Part shown: in pieces, positions 41,403 through 51,168 of the stretch
Layout: each line of letters begins with the position of its first letter
Numbering within the stretch: position 1 is the first letter of the stretch
Assembly (NCBI GenBank): GCA_021155965.1
Contig: JAJNBJ010000017.1
Coordinates: 25,630-89,629 of the forward strand
Direction: 5' to 3'
DNA length: 64,000 nucleotides
Source: Flavipsychrobacter sp.
GTDB lineage: Bacteria > Bacteroidota > Bacteroidia > Chitinophagales > Chitinophagaceae
Notes under the pieces: generated by a model
What the model saw: the letters and a program-made list of their open reading frames with translations, nothing else
What the model was told of the DNA's origin: nothing
Databases searched by the model: none
Translations under genes and position numbers: made by a program

Positions 41403-42785
41403 ATGAAAGCAATTATTGCTACAACAGTTTTTGGAGTGATCATGATGTTTGCCGGGTTATGGGTAAACGATAAAAAAAGTATTGCCGGGCTTGCAACTTT
41501 CCTTTTTGCTGCCCTGCTGGGTGTAACCATATGGGACCTTACTACAACATCTGTTAACAGCCCAAAGTCATTATTTAATGATATGCTACGTTCAGAGCAT
41601 TATTCATTATGGTTTAATACTATCATGACCGGATGTTCGCTTCTGTATGTATTACTGATGGGTAAAGAAGTGCAAAAGGTAGGCAAATATGTATCGGAAT
41701 ACTTTGCTCTTATATTCTTTATCCTGTGCGGGTTATACCTGCTATCCATGTACAACAACCTGCTGATGATGTTCATTGGCATTGAGATCCTCTCTATACC
41801 TCAATACATACTGGCTGGCAGTGACAAGCGCAACCTGAAGAGCAGTGAAGCATCGCTTAAGTACTTCCTGATGGGAGCATTCTCTACGGGTATATTACTC
41901 ATGGGTATCACTTTGCTTTATGGCGCTGCCCGCACATTCAACATTACGGAAATGGTGACATTAATGCATAGTGATGCGCTGAACCCATTGGCACTTGCAG
42001 GTATCCTGTTCATTATGATCGCTTTTTCTTTCAAAGTTTCGGCAGCCCCCATGCATATGTGGACCCCGGATGTGTATGATGGCTCTCCTACTGTTTTTAC
42101 GGCGTTTATGGCCACAGTTGTAAAATCGGCGGCATTCTTTGCATTCCTCCGCCTGTTCCAGGTTTCCTTCAACTCGCTCAGCGAACATTGGGTAATGGTG
42201 TTAGCCATCATTACAGCTGCAACGCTGCTGGTGGGAAATGTCACTGCAGTATTCCAGCAAAGTGTGAAGCGCATGTTGGCGTATTCATCAATAGCGCAAG
42301 CAGGTTTTATGCTGTTTGCGGTGCTGGCAGTAAATGCAGTAGCGTGGCAGGGCATCATTATTTATGCAGTGGCATATAGTGTTGCCACCATTGGCATATT
42401 TGCTGTACTGGTAAAGCTGAAAGACTATACTTATGATGGCTTTAATGGCCTGGCGCAAAGGGAACCTTTGCTTGCATTTGTAACTACTATCTTCTTATTC
42501 TCACTGGCAGGCATCCCACTTACCGGCGGATTTATGGCTAAGTATTATGTATTGCTGGCTGTGGTGCAGCAAGGCCAATTGATGTGGCTGGTGATATTTG
42601 CGCTGTTGATGGCGGCAATCAGTGTTTACTATTACTTCCGCGTTATTATAGCTATGTACTTTAAGGCAGGCACACCGGAGATAAGCTCACCTGTAACAGG
42701 AGGTGATAAATTTATGTTGGTGGTTACTTGTGCATTGGTGATATTACTCGGAGTGTTACCTCAATTATTCCTCACGAAAGTTTAG
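41403..42785 (+). CDS. nuoN: NADH-quinone oxidoreductase subunit N
   Basis: 460-residue antiporter-like subunit and last gene of the operon. 'MFIGIEILSIPQYILAG' has the conserved Glu; 'KVSAAPMHMWTPDVYDGSPT' and 'RMLAYSSIAQAGFMLFA' are the other hallmarks. Its stop is three bases from the convergent purN stop and no terminator is visible there. Confidence 0.97.
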   Translation: MKAIIATTVFGVIMMFAGLWVNDKKSIAGLATFLFAALLGVTIWDLTTTSVNSPKSLFNDMLRSEHYSLWFNTIMTGCSLLYVLLMGKEVQKVGKYVSEYFALIFFILCGLYLLSMYNNLLMMFIGIEILSIPQYILAGSDKRNLKSSEASLKYFLMGAFSTGILLMGITLLYGAARTFNITEMVTLMHSDALNPLALAGILFIMIAFSFKVSAAPMHMWTPDVYDGSPTVFTAFMATVVKSAAFFAFLRLFQVSFNSLSEHWVMVLAIITAATLLVGNVTAVFQQSVKRMLAYSSIAQAGFMLFAVLAVNAVAWQGIIIYAVAYSVATIGIFAVLVKLKDYTYDGFNGLAQREPLLAFVTTIFLFSLAGIPLTGGFMAKYYVLLAVVQQGQLMWLVIFALLMAAISVYYYFRVIIAMYFKAGTPEISSPVTGGDKFMLVVTCALVILLGVLPQLFLTKV

Positions 42786-42788
42786 GGT

Positions 42789-43355
42789 TTACTGAGTATC
42801 TAATAGAAACTCAATAGTTCTTGGAAAGTAGAAGTGCTCCAATTTGTGTATCCTTTTTGCTAACGTGTCAGCAGAATCGTTTTGCCCCACCTTGCATCTT
42901 GCCTGAACGATAACATCTCCTTCATCGTAATGCTCATCCACATAGTGAATAGTAATTCCTGATTCCTTTTCTTTAGCAGTTATAACTGCATTGTGTACGT
43001 TATGCCCATACATTCCTTTGCCTCCATAGGATGGCAGTAATGCGGGATGGATGTTTACTATTTTACCGGGAAATGCATGGATAAGTGCATCAGGTATTTT
43101 CCAGAGGAAACCGGCCAATACAATTAATGATGGCTTGTATGAGCTCAATTGCTCCAGCAATAATGTTTCATGAAAAGTTTTCCTGTCTATTATTAGAAAG
43201 GGTATCTCCTCTCTTTTTGCTATTTCCAGCACGCCAGCATTAGCTTTATTGCTCACTACCAGAGAAACTTTTGCTTTGCCATTTTTTTTGAAATATTCGA
43301 TAATGGCATAAGCATTAGTACCTGTACCGGAAGCAAATATGATGAGTGAATGCAT
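42789..43355 (-). CDS. purN: Phosphoribosylglycinamide formyltransferase (GART)
   Basis: 188-residue folate-dependent enzyme that formylates GAR in purine synthesis. 'FASGTGTNAYAIIEYF' is the phosphate-binding N-terminus (usually SGxGSN). 'NIHPALLPSYGGKGMYG' carries the catalytic Asn-His region, and 'GITIHYVDEHYDEGDVIVQ' supplies the catalytic Asp. Normal length. Confidence 0.95.
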   Translation of the reverse strand: MHSLIIFASGTGTNAYAIIEYFKKNGKAKVSLVVSNKANAGVLEIAKREEIPFLIIDRKTFHETLLLEQLSSYKPSLIVLAGFLWKIPDALIHAFPGKIVNIHPALLPSYGGKGMYGHNVHNAVITAKEKESGITIHYVDEHYDEGDVIVQARCKVGQNDSADTLAKRIHKLEHFYFPRTIEFLLDTQ

Positions 43356-43402
43356 ATACCTACAAGAGAATTATAAACATAAAAGTAACGAAAGATCTAT
43401 AG

Positions 43403-45217
43403 CTATGGTAGCGTGGGGTTATTTATCTCGTTCAGCCGCTTGCGGGCTTCCTGAACATAGGTGCTGCCTATGTAGTCTATAATGAGCTGTTCGTAATACT
43501 TTTTAGCTTCATCAATCTTGTTGAAATTGTACTGGTATAGCTCGGCCATTTTGAAAACGGCATCATCTCCCAGCACATCTTCTCCGTACTTCTCTTTTAT
43601 CATTCTAAGGTACCCCAATGCCTTATCGTACTGCAGATGCTTTTTAGCCATCTCAGCACGGGTCATCAGGATATCGTCATTCAGTGGGTGATCAGCATAT
43701 GCTTTATTGATACTGTCGAGCAGTGTTTCAGCCTCTGCATCCTTGTTCTGGAACATTAATAACCCTGCGTAAGCAAAACGTTGCAGCGGCACATAATTAC
43801 TGTCGGCAACATTCTCGGTTATCAGTACGGAAAGATATATAGCATCGTTGGAAATGAGCTGCGAGGTAGCCGATTTCAATATGTTCAACTGGCGCTGCGC
43901 CCATTCAAAATCTCCACGGTAGTATGCCAGCTTTGCATTGCGGAAACGGGCTTCTTCGCCCAATGCATCCTGTTTAAAATCTTTATCCACCTGACTGTAG
44001 GTGAGCGATGCCTCCCATATTTTTCCGACAAGCACTAAGTAATCACCCAGCTGCAATTTGAACTTGCCTACCATATCTTTCCTTGCGTCTACTTCGGCAA
44101 TGCCTTTTTTAAGTACCGTTATGGCACGCGGCGCATTATTGGCATATTGTGCCAGCAGCAAGGCAAAATCTGAACCTGACTGCATACCGTAGTGTTTGGG
44201 GAACTCGACAAAAAAACTATCGTATAACGTAACCAAGCTATTCACTTCCTCCGGTTTTACTTCCGGGCTATTTTTTATCCTGTTCAGCCCTGTAGCCAGT
44301 CTCTCGCTCCTTGCCAGGTAATAATACGGCGACTCTTTGCCTTTGGCAATGATATCATCATAGGCCCTTTCTGCAACTTCATATTTTTTTGCACCTGCCG
44401 CTTCGCGTGCAAACCCCATCAGGTGGTTGCCATTCTCCCTGTTGCGCTCGTCTATAGCCTCCATCTGTATCAAGGCGCCTTCCCAGTCATTTTTTTGCGT
44501 GTATATCCAAGTGATCAACTCTACATACCATATCGTTTCAGGATGCTCATTGGTTTTTTTGATCAGCACCTTCTGCATTTGGTGCAGCTTATCCTGGTCG
44601 TTATTGAGCAGTTCGAGCAATGTATTTTTTACTTCTTCCACATTCAATCCCATACCCGGTATCTGAATCAGCAATACATCAATTGCTTTTTCCAGGTTGC
44701 CCATCTTAACATAAAGGGCAGCTAACGGTTGTTTAAAGTAATATGGTGCATTTATGATACTGCCCCCTTTCTCATAAGCTTGAATGGCGTAATCTTCTTT
44801 CTTTACATTAATAAAAGCCTTGGCAACGCGTTCTGTAAGAATAATATCGCCATTGATCATCTTTAGCACCTTATCATACTGCTCTTTTGCTTTATCATTT
44901 TTGCCATCAACTTCATAAACAAGGCCAAGGTCTATTTGCAGAAAGGGATTATCCCTTAAAGTCATTTGCTTTTGCACGAGTTGCTCTGCCTGCTTGAATT
45001 TTTTAGCTGCGATAAGTGTGTTGAGATATTCTGTGTAAACCGAATCGGGAGAAAGGCCATAAACTTCTGTATACAACTCAATGGCTTTGTCGTATTTTTT
45101 GGCCGCCGCCTGTTGCCTTGCATTTGCCACAGTTACCTGGGCAAACACGTTACTGACTGATACTGAAAACAGTATTACCAGCAACACGAAACCCGCCTTG
45201 TTCAGCCTTTTTTGCAT
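43403..45217 (-). CDS. Exported tetratricopeptide-repeat protein (604 aa)
   Basis: A signal peptide (hydrophobic 'AGFVLLVILFSVSVSNVFAQ') is followed by many degenerate TPR units along the whole length, for example 'AAKKYDKAIELYTEVYGLSPDS', 'FLQIDLGLVYEVDGKNDKAKEQYDKVLK' (in parts) and near the end 'QYDKALGYLRMIKEKYGED' and 'DEAKKYYEQLIIDYIGS'. It probably acts as a periplasmic scaffold; partner unknown. A TACATTTG box lies just upstream. Confidence 0.88.
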   Translation of the reverse strand: MQKRLNKAGFVLLVILFSVSVSNVFAQVTVANARQQAAAKKYDKAIELYTEVYGLSPDSVYTEYLNTLIAAKKFKQAEQLVQKQMTLRDNPFLQIDLGLVYEVDGKNDKAKEQYDKVLKMINGDIILTERVAKAFINVKKEDYAIQAYEKGGSIINAPYYFKQPLAALYVKMGNLEKAIDVLLIQIPGMGLNVEEVKNTLLELLNNDQDKLHQMQKVLIKKTNEHPETIWYVELITWIYTQKNDWEGALIQMEAIDERNRENGNHLMGFAREAAGAKKYEVAERAYDDIIAKGKESPYYYLARSERLATGLNRIKNSPEVKPEEVNSLVTLYDSFFVEFPKHYGMQSGSDFALLLAQYANNAPRAITVLKKGIAEVDARKDMVGKFKLQLGDYLVLVGKIWEASLTYSQVDKDFKQDALGEEARFRNAKLAYYRGDFEWAQRQLNILKSATSQLISNDAIYLSVLITENVADSNYVPLQRFAYAGLLMFQNKDAEAETLLDSINKAYADHPLNDDILMTRAEMAKKHLQYDKALGYLRMIKEKYGEDVLGDDAVFKMAELYQYNFNKIDEAKKYYEQLIIDYIGSTYVQEARKRLNEINNPTLP

Positions 45218-45230
45218 AGAATTATTAACT

Positions 45231-45238
45231 CAAATGTA
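45231..45238 (-). promoter_or_regulatory. Promoter -7 box of the TPR gene
   Basis: TACATTTG on the minus strand, 13 bp upstream of the ATG of the TPR gene. Confidence 0.5.
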
Positions 45239-45379
45239 GGTTATATTACTCTTTTAAATTCTTATGAAAAACATAATTGTTTAAAAAAAGAGCGTGCAAA
45301 ATCTGGTGGTTTTACATTGTAAATATATTTACTCCACCCGATTTATATGATAAAAATATTTGTTGTATAACTCAAATAA

Positions 45380-45420
45380 AAAATCCAAATCCCGAAGCAA
45401 TACCCTGGAATTTGGATTTT
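45380..45420 (-). terminator. dnaN terminator
   Basis: On the minus strand AAAATCCAAAT pairs with ATTTGGATTTT across a 19-base loop and runs into TTTATTTG, 20 bp after the dnaN stop. Confidence 0.8.
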
Positions 45421-45439
45421 ACTATTAATAGAATTTCCT

Positions 45440-46561
45440 TTAAACTCCCACCATCAGCGGCATTAGTAACATCAGCAGGTCTTCATTCTCCACTTTATCT
45501 ATTGAACGGAAGATGCCTGCGCGGGTGGGTGTGCTCAACTCTACCTGAACTTCGTTGCCATCCAGGTTGCCCACCATTTCTACCATCAGCTTGGCATTGA
45601 AGGCTATTTTCATATCCTCGCCACTATACTGGCAGCTCAGCATTTCTTTGCCTTCGTAAGAGAAGTCGATATCCTGTGCGCTTATCTGCAGTGCATTGCC
45701 GTTAATATCCAGTACTACCTGGTTAGTGGTTTTGTTGGCAAAAATGCTGACACGGCGCAATGCGCTTACCAGGTCCCCACGGTTAATAGTAAGCTTGTAC
45801 GGATTATCTACCGGTATTACGGCTTTATAATCGGGGAAGCGTGCATCTATAAGGCGGCAGCTAAGGCTCAGGTGAGCGCTTGTAACGAACAGGTGGCTGC
45901 CGTTGTACGCCAGTTGCAATAGTGTTTCATCGGCTGCAAGAGTGGCCCTTAATTGCTGTAATGGTTTTTTAGGCACTACAAAACCATCCTTCTGCGGACA
46001 GTTTATGTCTGTGCGGCGCACCTGTACAAGCCTGTGGGCATCGGTTGAAACAAAGGTGATGCTGTTTTTGTCCAGTTCAAAATAAACACCTGTCATGGCA
46101 GGGCGTAAGGTATCTGCACTGACTGCAAACAGTGTTTTATTGATGCACTCCAATAATGCTATAGATGGCATGGTGAACTGAGTAGTATCTCCCGGAGCCG
46201 GTTCTTTTGGAAAATCGTCAGCTTTCTCGCCACCAATTTTATACTTACCTACATCGCTCGACATTTCGATGGACAGCTCACCCACATTGATATTGAATGT
46301 GATAGGTTGCTCAGGTAGATTTTTCAGGTAGTCGGTCAGTATTTTTGACGGGATACAGATACGGCCATTGCCCTGGGCATCGTTCACTTCCATCTGCACC
46401 CGCATCATGGTCTCCAGGTCGGTAGCTGTAAGTGTGAGTGTGTTGCCGCGCAACTCAAAAAGAAAATCCTCAAGTACTGACAGCACAGTATTGGCGCTGA
46501 TAACGCCGCTAATTTGTTGCAGATTTTTGAGTAAAGCTGTTGATGTAACTATGAAACGCAT
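45440..46561 (-). CDS. dnaN: DNA polymerase III beta subunit (sliding clamp)
   Basis: 373 residues, three beta-clamp domains of about 120 residues each. 'MRFIVTSTALLKNLQQISGVI' at the start, 'AVSADTLRPAMTGVYFELD' in the middle, and the C-terminal 'LLMLLMPLMVGV', where other clamps have a '.MP.R'-like ending. It encircles DNA and tethers polymerase III. It is not next to dnaA. A TATCTTTG promoter is 20 bp upstream. Confidence 0.97.
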   Translation of the reverse strand: MRFIVTSTALLKNLQQISGVISANTVLSVLEDFLFELRGNTLTLTATDLETMMRVQMEVNDAQGNGRICIPSKILTDYLKNLPEQPITFNINVGELSIEMSSDVGKYKIGGEKADDFPKEPAPGDTTQFTMPSIALLECINKTLFAVSADTLRPAMTGVYFELDKNSITFVSTDAHRLVQVRRTDINCPQKDGFVVPKKPLQQLRATLAADETLLQLAYNGSHLFVTSAHLSLSCRLIDARFPDYKAVIPVDNPYKLTINRGDLVSALRRVSIFANKTTNQVVLDINGNALQISAQDIDFSYEGKEMLSCQYSGEDMKIAFNAKLMVEMVGNLDGNEVQVELSTPTRAGIFRSIDKVENEDLLMLLMPLMVGV

Positions 46562-46580
46562 TGGAAATTATGGTTTGAAA

Positions 46581-46588
46581 CAAAGATA
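46581..46588 (-). promoter_or_regulatory. dnaN promoter -7 box
   Basis: TATCTTTG on the minus strand, 20 bp before the dnaN ATG. Confidence 0.65.
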
Positions 46589-46691
46589 TTTTAAATAAAG
46601 CCAAAATTAAAAGCCATCTGCTTAATGTGGATAAATAGGGCGGGAATGGGAATTAGGCTTTTAGAGGGGATAAAATCAATATATTACGAAA

Positions 46692-46913
46692 TCAAGCGTA
46701 CATGAGTTTTCCTTTGGGTTTAGGTATTGTTCTGCCCAAGGATTTTGCCGTGTCAATCCATTCCTGAATAATGACTTGAACATTATCCAACGCTTCATTT
46801 TGCGTTGCACCATCAGCCATACATCCCGCTAATTCAGGTACTTCAGCAATAAAAGCTTTATCATCGTTACTCCAGTAAATAATTACCTCATATTTATTTG
46901 GATTCTTGTTCAT
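46692..46913 (-). CDS. hicB: HicB-family antitoxin
   Basis: 73 residues with the partial RNase H-like HicB fold: 'YEVIIYWSNDDKAFIAEVPEL', 'GCMADGATQNEALDNVQVII' and 'WIDTAKSLGRTIPKP'. It lacks a recognisable C-terminal DNA-binding domain, as in the short HicB class. Its start overlaps the hicA stop by 20 bases, giving translational coupling with toxin first, the usual hicAB order. Confidence 0.9.
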   Translation of the reverse strand: MNKNPNKYEVIIYWSNDDKAFIAEVPELAGCMADGATQNEALDNVQVIIQEWIDTAKSLGRTIPKPKGKLMYA

Positions 46914-47163
46914 TTCCCCACAGTTTATATTTTACTATTAACTCCCTTACCTGTTTAACCTGATATGGCTTAGCTTTACTGCCATTAGGTTGCAGGTTAA
47001 CAATGTCAGGAATTCCTTTCTTGACAAAAATATGATGGCTACTGTTCGTTGTCCGCATTTGAAACCCTAATGATAGCAATATTTTCACAAGGTCGTCAAA
47101 CTTGAAATTCTTATCGGCAGAACCGAAAAGCAGTTTCGTCAATAGCTTATCAAATTTACTCAT
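46894..47163 (-). CDS. hicA: HicA-family toxin (mRNA interferase)
   Basis: 89 residues from ATG 47163, starting MSKFDKLLTKLLFGSADKNF. The dsRBD-like HicA fold is seen in 'FDDLVKILLSLGFQMRTTNSSHHIF', with the catalytic His in 'SSHHIF', and 'VKQVRELIVKYKLW' as the closing helix. The N-terminal ~20 residues ('LLTKLLFGSADKNFKF') are longer than in minimal HicA. The gene begins 16 bp past the alaS stop and may be read from the alaS transcript; the longer tracked start lies within alaS and is rejected. Confidence 0.88.
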   Translation of the reverse strand: MSKFDKLLTKLLFGSADKNFKFDDLVKILLSLGFQMRTTNSSHHIFVKKGIPDIVNLQPNGSKAKPYQVKQVRELIVKYKLWGNEQESK

Positions 47164-47179
47164 AAAAGGGTAATAAAAC

Positions 47180-49807
47180 TCATAATAGTCCCCTAACTTT
47201 CTCAATAACTGCCTGTAGTCCACCAACGTCCTGCCCACCGGCTGTAGCGAGGGTCTTTTGTCCACCACCACCGCCTTTTATCAGGGGTGCTACCTGCTCT
47301 TTTATGATCTTTCCTGCATCCAGTCCTTTAGCAGCTACTACTTTTTCGTCAACGCCAACAGCTACAAATGGTTTGCCATCTATGTTAGCGCAAAGAACGA
47401 TCACATGATCGTTGAGGTGGTTCTTCAGATCGTGGCAGAGTTTTTTGAGAGAATCTGCTGAACCAACAGAAACCATTTGTCCAATAAAACTCACCTGGTT
47501 AATAATCTCGTCTTTTGTCAGCAATTCGTTCCTGATACCAACCAGTTGGCGGGCTTCCAGGTTCTCAACATGCTTTTCGAGAATTGATTTCTCCTCCTGA
47601 AGTTTCTCAATTGCTTTCAGCGGGTCTTTGACATTCTTCAGTTGGGTTTGGATACTGGCTATCAGTTGTAACTGCTCATTAATAAAGTGTTCAGCAGCTC
47701 TGCCGCTTACCGCTTCCATACGGCGTACGCCCGCGGCTACTGCTGCCTCGCTGGTTATTTTGAAGAAACCTAGCTGGCCCGTAGCACCTACGTGCGTGCC
47801 GCCACAAAGCTCAATAGAATAGTTGGGGTCCATTATTACCACACGCACCTCGTTACCATACTTCTCGCCAAACAACGCCATAGCACCTAAGGCTACAGCC
47901 TCATCTTTCAGCATGGTTTTAATAATAACAGGTATATTCTCACGTATCTTTTCGTTTACTATGGCTTCAATTCTTGCTATCTCTTCATCGCTTACTTTGG
48001 CAAAGTGCGAGAAATCGAAACGCAGGTAATCTGCGTTTACAAGCGAGCCTTTTTGTGCAACGTGTTTACCAAGCACATCACGCAAGGCTGCATGCAGCAA
48101 GTGTGTGGCACTATGGTGCACTTCGGTAGAAATACGTTTGATACCATCTACTTTTGCAAGCAGGGGGACATTCACATTTTCCGGAAGCACTTCTGCAAAG
48201 TGTATAGTGAGCCCATCTTCTTTTTTGGTATCTACTATCTGTATACTTTCGTTAGGGAAAATAAATTCTCCTGTATCGCCTACCTGGCCGCCGCTTTCAG
48301 CGTAGAAGGGAGTAGAATCCAGTACAAGCTGGTATGACTCTTTACCCTTCGCTTTTACCCTGCGGTACTTCACGATAGAAGCATCAGTTTCCATGTGGTC
48401 GTAACCAACAAAGGTTGTTTTACTGCTGTCTTTTATGATCACCCAATCGTCGGTATCCAACGCTGTGGCTGCGCGGCTGCGGGTTTTCTGTTGCTGCAAT
48501 TCGCTGTTGAATACAGCTTCATCTACCTGCAGTCCATTCTCACTGCCTATAAGGCGGGTAAGGTCAATAGGGAAACCGTAAGTATCATACAACTCAAAAG
48601 CTGCTTTGCCATCGATGGTTGTTGTTCGCTTATTTTTTGTGTCAGTGATTATGTCATCTATCTTCCTGAGACCTTTATCCAGCGTACGCAGAAAAGCTTC
48701 TTCCTCTTCTTTTACTACACGGCTCACCAGGTCTATCTGCTGGTGCAGTTCCGAAAATACATGCTCGAATTGCTTCGCCAGTACAGGCATTAAACGGTGC
48801 AGCAGTGGTTGCTTATGATCGAGGTAAGAGTAATAATATCGTACGGCGCGACGCAATATGCGGCGTATCACGTAACCGGCGCCTGTGTTTGATGGCAATT
48901 GCCCATCGGCGATGGTAAAGCCAATAGCGCGGATATGGTCTGAAAGCACACGGAAAGCAATGTCTTTTTTGCTATCGGTATTGGTGTACTTGCGGTTGGT
49001 CATGTGCTCTATAGCTGAGAGCGTGCCTGAGAAGAGGTCGGTATCATAGTTGCTTTGTTTACCCTGCAACACACGTACCAGCCTTTCCAGACCCATACCT
49101 GTATCCACATGCATGGCAGGCAATGATTCTAATGTTCCGTCCTTCAACCTGTTGAACTGCATGAATACATTGTTCCATATCTCTATCACTTGCGGATGGT
49201 CGGCATTTACAAGTGTTTTACCATCTATTTGCTTTCTTTCTTCCTCACTGCGACAATCAACATGTATCTCAGAGCAAGGGCCACATGGGCCTGTATCGCC
49301 CATTTCCCAGAAGTTATCTTTTTTATTGCCCAGAAGAATGCGATCTTCGGCTACAAACTGCTTCCAGAAGTTGTATGCCTCTTCATCCTTAGGCAGGTTC
49401 TCTTTTGCATCTCCCTGGAAAACGGTCACATACAGCTTGTCTTTAGGTATGCCGTAAACTTCCGTTAGTAATTCCCAGCTCCATTCTATTGCCTCTTTTT
49501 TAAAGTAGTCGCCAAAGCTCCAGTTGCCCAGCATCTCGAACATGGTATGATGGTAGGTGTCCACACCCACCTCTTCAAGATCGTTATGCTTACCGCTTAC
49601 ACGAAGACATTTCTGTGTATCTGCCACACGGGTATGCTGCGCTGCACGGTTGCCCAGGAAATAATCTTTGAACTGGTTCATACCTGCATTGGTGAACAGC
49701 AGGGTGGGGTCGTTTTTTACTACTATTGGAGCAGAAGGAACTATCTCGTGTCCCTTGCTGCGGAAAAAATCTAAAAATTGCTGGCGTATCTCGTTACCGG
49801 TAAGCAT
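47180..49807 (-). CDS. alaS: Alanyl-tRNA synthetase
   Basis: 875 residues. Class II catalytic domain at the N-terminus ('RQQFLDFFRSKGHEIVPSAP', 'NAGMNQFKDYFLG'), an editing domain with the zinc motifs HHSATHLLH and 'CGGTHV', and a C-Ala domain ending in the glycine-rich 'IKGGGGGQKTLATAGGQD'. Normal length. A TAGTTTTG box lies 20 bp upstream. hicAB follows immediately. Confidence 0.98.
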   Translation of the reverse strand: MLTGNEIRQQFLDFFRSKGHEIVPSAPIVVKNDPTLLFTNAGMNQFKDYFLGNRAAQHTRVADTQKCLRVSGKHNDLEEVGVDTYHHTMFEMLGNWSFGDYFKKEAIEWSWELLTEVYGIPKDKLYVTVFQGDAKENLPKDEEAYNFWKQFVAEDRILLGNKKDNFWEMGDTGPCGPCSEIHVDCRSEEERKQIDGKTLVNADHPQVIEIWNNVFMQFNRLKDGTLESLPAMHVDTGMGLERLVRVLQGKQSNYDTDLFSGTLSAIEHMTNRKYTNTDSKKDIAFRVLSDHIRAIGFTIADGQLPSNTGAGYVIRRILRRAVRYYYSYLDHKQPLLHRLMPVLAKQFEHVFSELHQQIDLVSRVVKEEEEAFLRTLDKGLRKIDDIITDTKNKRTTTIDGKAAFELYDTYGFPIDLTRLIGSENGLQVDEAVFNSELQQQKTRSRAATALDTDDWVIIKDSSKTTFVGYDHMETDASIVKYRRVKAKGKESYQLVLDSTPFYAESGGQVGDTGEFIFPNESIQIVDTKKEDGLTIHFAEVLPENVNVPLLAKVDGIKRISTEVHHSATHLLHAALRDVLGKHVAQKGSLVNADYLRFDFSHFAKVSDEEIARIEAIVNEKIRENIPVIIKTMLKDEAVALGAMALFGEKYGNEVRVVIMDPNYSIELCGGTHVGATGQLGFFKITSEAAVAAGVRRMEAVSGRAAEHFINEQLQLIASIQTQLKNVKDPLKAIEKLQEEKSILEKHVENLEARQLVGIRNELLTKDEIINQVSFIGQMVSVGSADSLKKLCHDLKNHLNDHVIVLCANIDGKPFVAVGVDEKVVAAKGLDAGKIIKEQVAPLIKGGGGGQKTLATAGGQDVGGLQAVIEKVRGLL

Positions 49808-49826
49808 GTTTGTAATTATAAGGCTG

Positions 49827-49834
49827 CAAAACTA
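49827..49834 (-). promoter_or_regulatory. alaS promoter -7 box
   Basis: TAGTTTTG on the minus strand, 20 bp upstream of ATG 49807. Confidence 0.6.
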
Positions 49835-49858
49835 AGGAAAACGCTATAAGATAAGGCA

Positions 49859-50974
49859 TTAATCTCTGCCCCTGAACGCCATAACGGTCGTCATTTCCCG
49901 TTTCCTTGCCACTTTGTCCTGTGGCTTTTTTATAACAAGCCGATATAATACGATCGTGAAGGATGCACCTTTGTACTCTCCATCGCTCTCCGCTACCAGT
50001 TTGCCCCCATGCTTTTCCACAATTTTCTTGCTCAGGTATAAACCCAGGCCTGTGGATGCCTCACCATGAGTGCCCTTCTTATTTGCAGTGGTAAACCGTT
50101 CAAAAATCTTCTTCATATCACTGGGTTTAAAGCCGAGGCCTTCGTCTTTTATACTCAGTGATATCTGGTTATCGTCTTGTTTGCCAACTATTGTAATGGA
50201 TTTGCCTTCGGGTGAAAACTTAATGGCATTGCCTAAGATATTGCGGATAGCTTGTTTAAAAAGTTGTTGTTGTATAGGAATGTAAATACCCTCATCGATG
50301 GATACATTTATTTTTAAATTTTTCTCTGCAGCAGAGAACTGGTAGAAGCTGAGCGTTTCCTGTATCAGTTTGTTGAGGTTGACAAACTCAAGCCTGAACT
50401 CATTGTTTTCTTCCCTTAGTATTAGCAAGATGTTCTCCAGGAGGCTAAGCAGGCCAGTGCATTCATTAATTATATAATCGGAATATAATTCCACTTCACC
50501 TCCCCCCTCAGATTTGATCATATTACTGAGGCTGAGAATGCGGCCCACAGGGCTCCTCAGGTCGTGAGAAAGAAGGTCGACCATATCACTTTTCTCAACA
50601 ATAAGCGTATCCAGCTTTGTGAGTGTCTGCTGCACATTAGCCAATATTTGCCCTGCCTCATCCTCGTAATTAACAGGCAGGTCCAATATCTTTCTTGTAG
50701 CAATATAATTTTCCAGCGATCTATTGGCAAGCCGCAATGGACTAATAAGTTTATTGAATAGAATGTATGAGGAAATTATTGCTGTAACTGCCAATGCTAA
50801 TGAAACTGTAACAAATACAGGTAACTGAACTTTCACTACACTGTTGTCCATCAATATAACAAAGACGACCTCTCCTAAGGCTAAGGCAGCCAAAGGTATG
50901 GTGACCAGGAAAAATTTGAACGCGTATTTTTTCCGGATAGGAGCGATCCCCACAACAAAATCGTAAAACTTCAT
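49859..50974 (-). CDS. Sensor histidine kinase with two membrane helices
   Basis: 371 residues. Two helices (about 20-42 and 50-72) are separated by only a few residues, so there is hardly any periplasmic sensor. A HAMP-like linker follows ('NKLISPLRLANRSLENYI'), then HisKA with phosphoacceptor His in 'LLSHDLRSPVGRILSLS', and HATPase_c with N-box 'GNAIKFSP', G1 'DEGLGFKP' and G2 'STGLGLYLSKKIVEKHGG'. No response regulator is adjacent. The lack of an input domain suggests sensing within the membrane or by a partner. Confidence 0.92.
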   Translation of the reverse strand: MKFYDFVVGIAPIRKKYAFKFFLVTIPLAALALGEVVFVILMDNSVVKVQLPVFVTVSLALAVTAIISSYILFNKLISPLRLANRSLENYIATRKILDLPVNYEDEAGQILANVQQTLTKLDTLIVEKSDMVDLLSHDLRSPVGRILSLSNMIKSEGGGEVELYSDYIINECTGLLSLLENILLILREENNEFRLEFVNLNKLIQETLSFYQFSAAEKNLKINVSIDEGIYIPIQQQLFKQAIRNILGNAIKFSPEGKSITIVGKQDDNQISLSIKDEGLGFKPSDMKKIFERFTTANKKGTHGEASTGLGLYLSKKIVEKHGGKLVAESDGEYKGASFTIVLYRLVIKKPQDKVARKREMTTVMAFRGRD

Positions 50975-51168
50975 ACCGAACTTGCAAAATTTAGAAGATT
51001 TTTGTCATTAACCAATTATTTACAAAAAATAAATTAAAAAGGAGTATTTATTTGAAATTAATTAATGTTACGTTTTTAGATATGAGGTAATTGTGCAAAC
51101 TATTCGGTTGTTTTTTAACTAAATGAGCCCTGATATTTTATGTAGCTTGCAGCTTAAACAATTTTTGC

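Noticed and set aside
16004-50974. Response regulator at 16 kb and histidine kinase at 50 kb as one two-component pair
   Set aside because: They are 33 kb apart with no sequence evidence of partnership.
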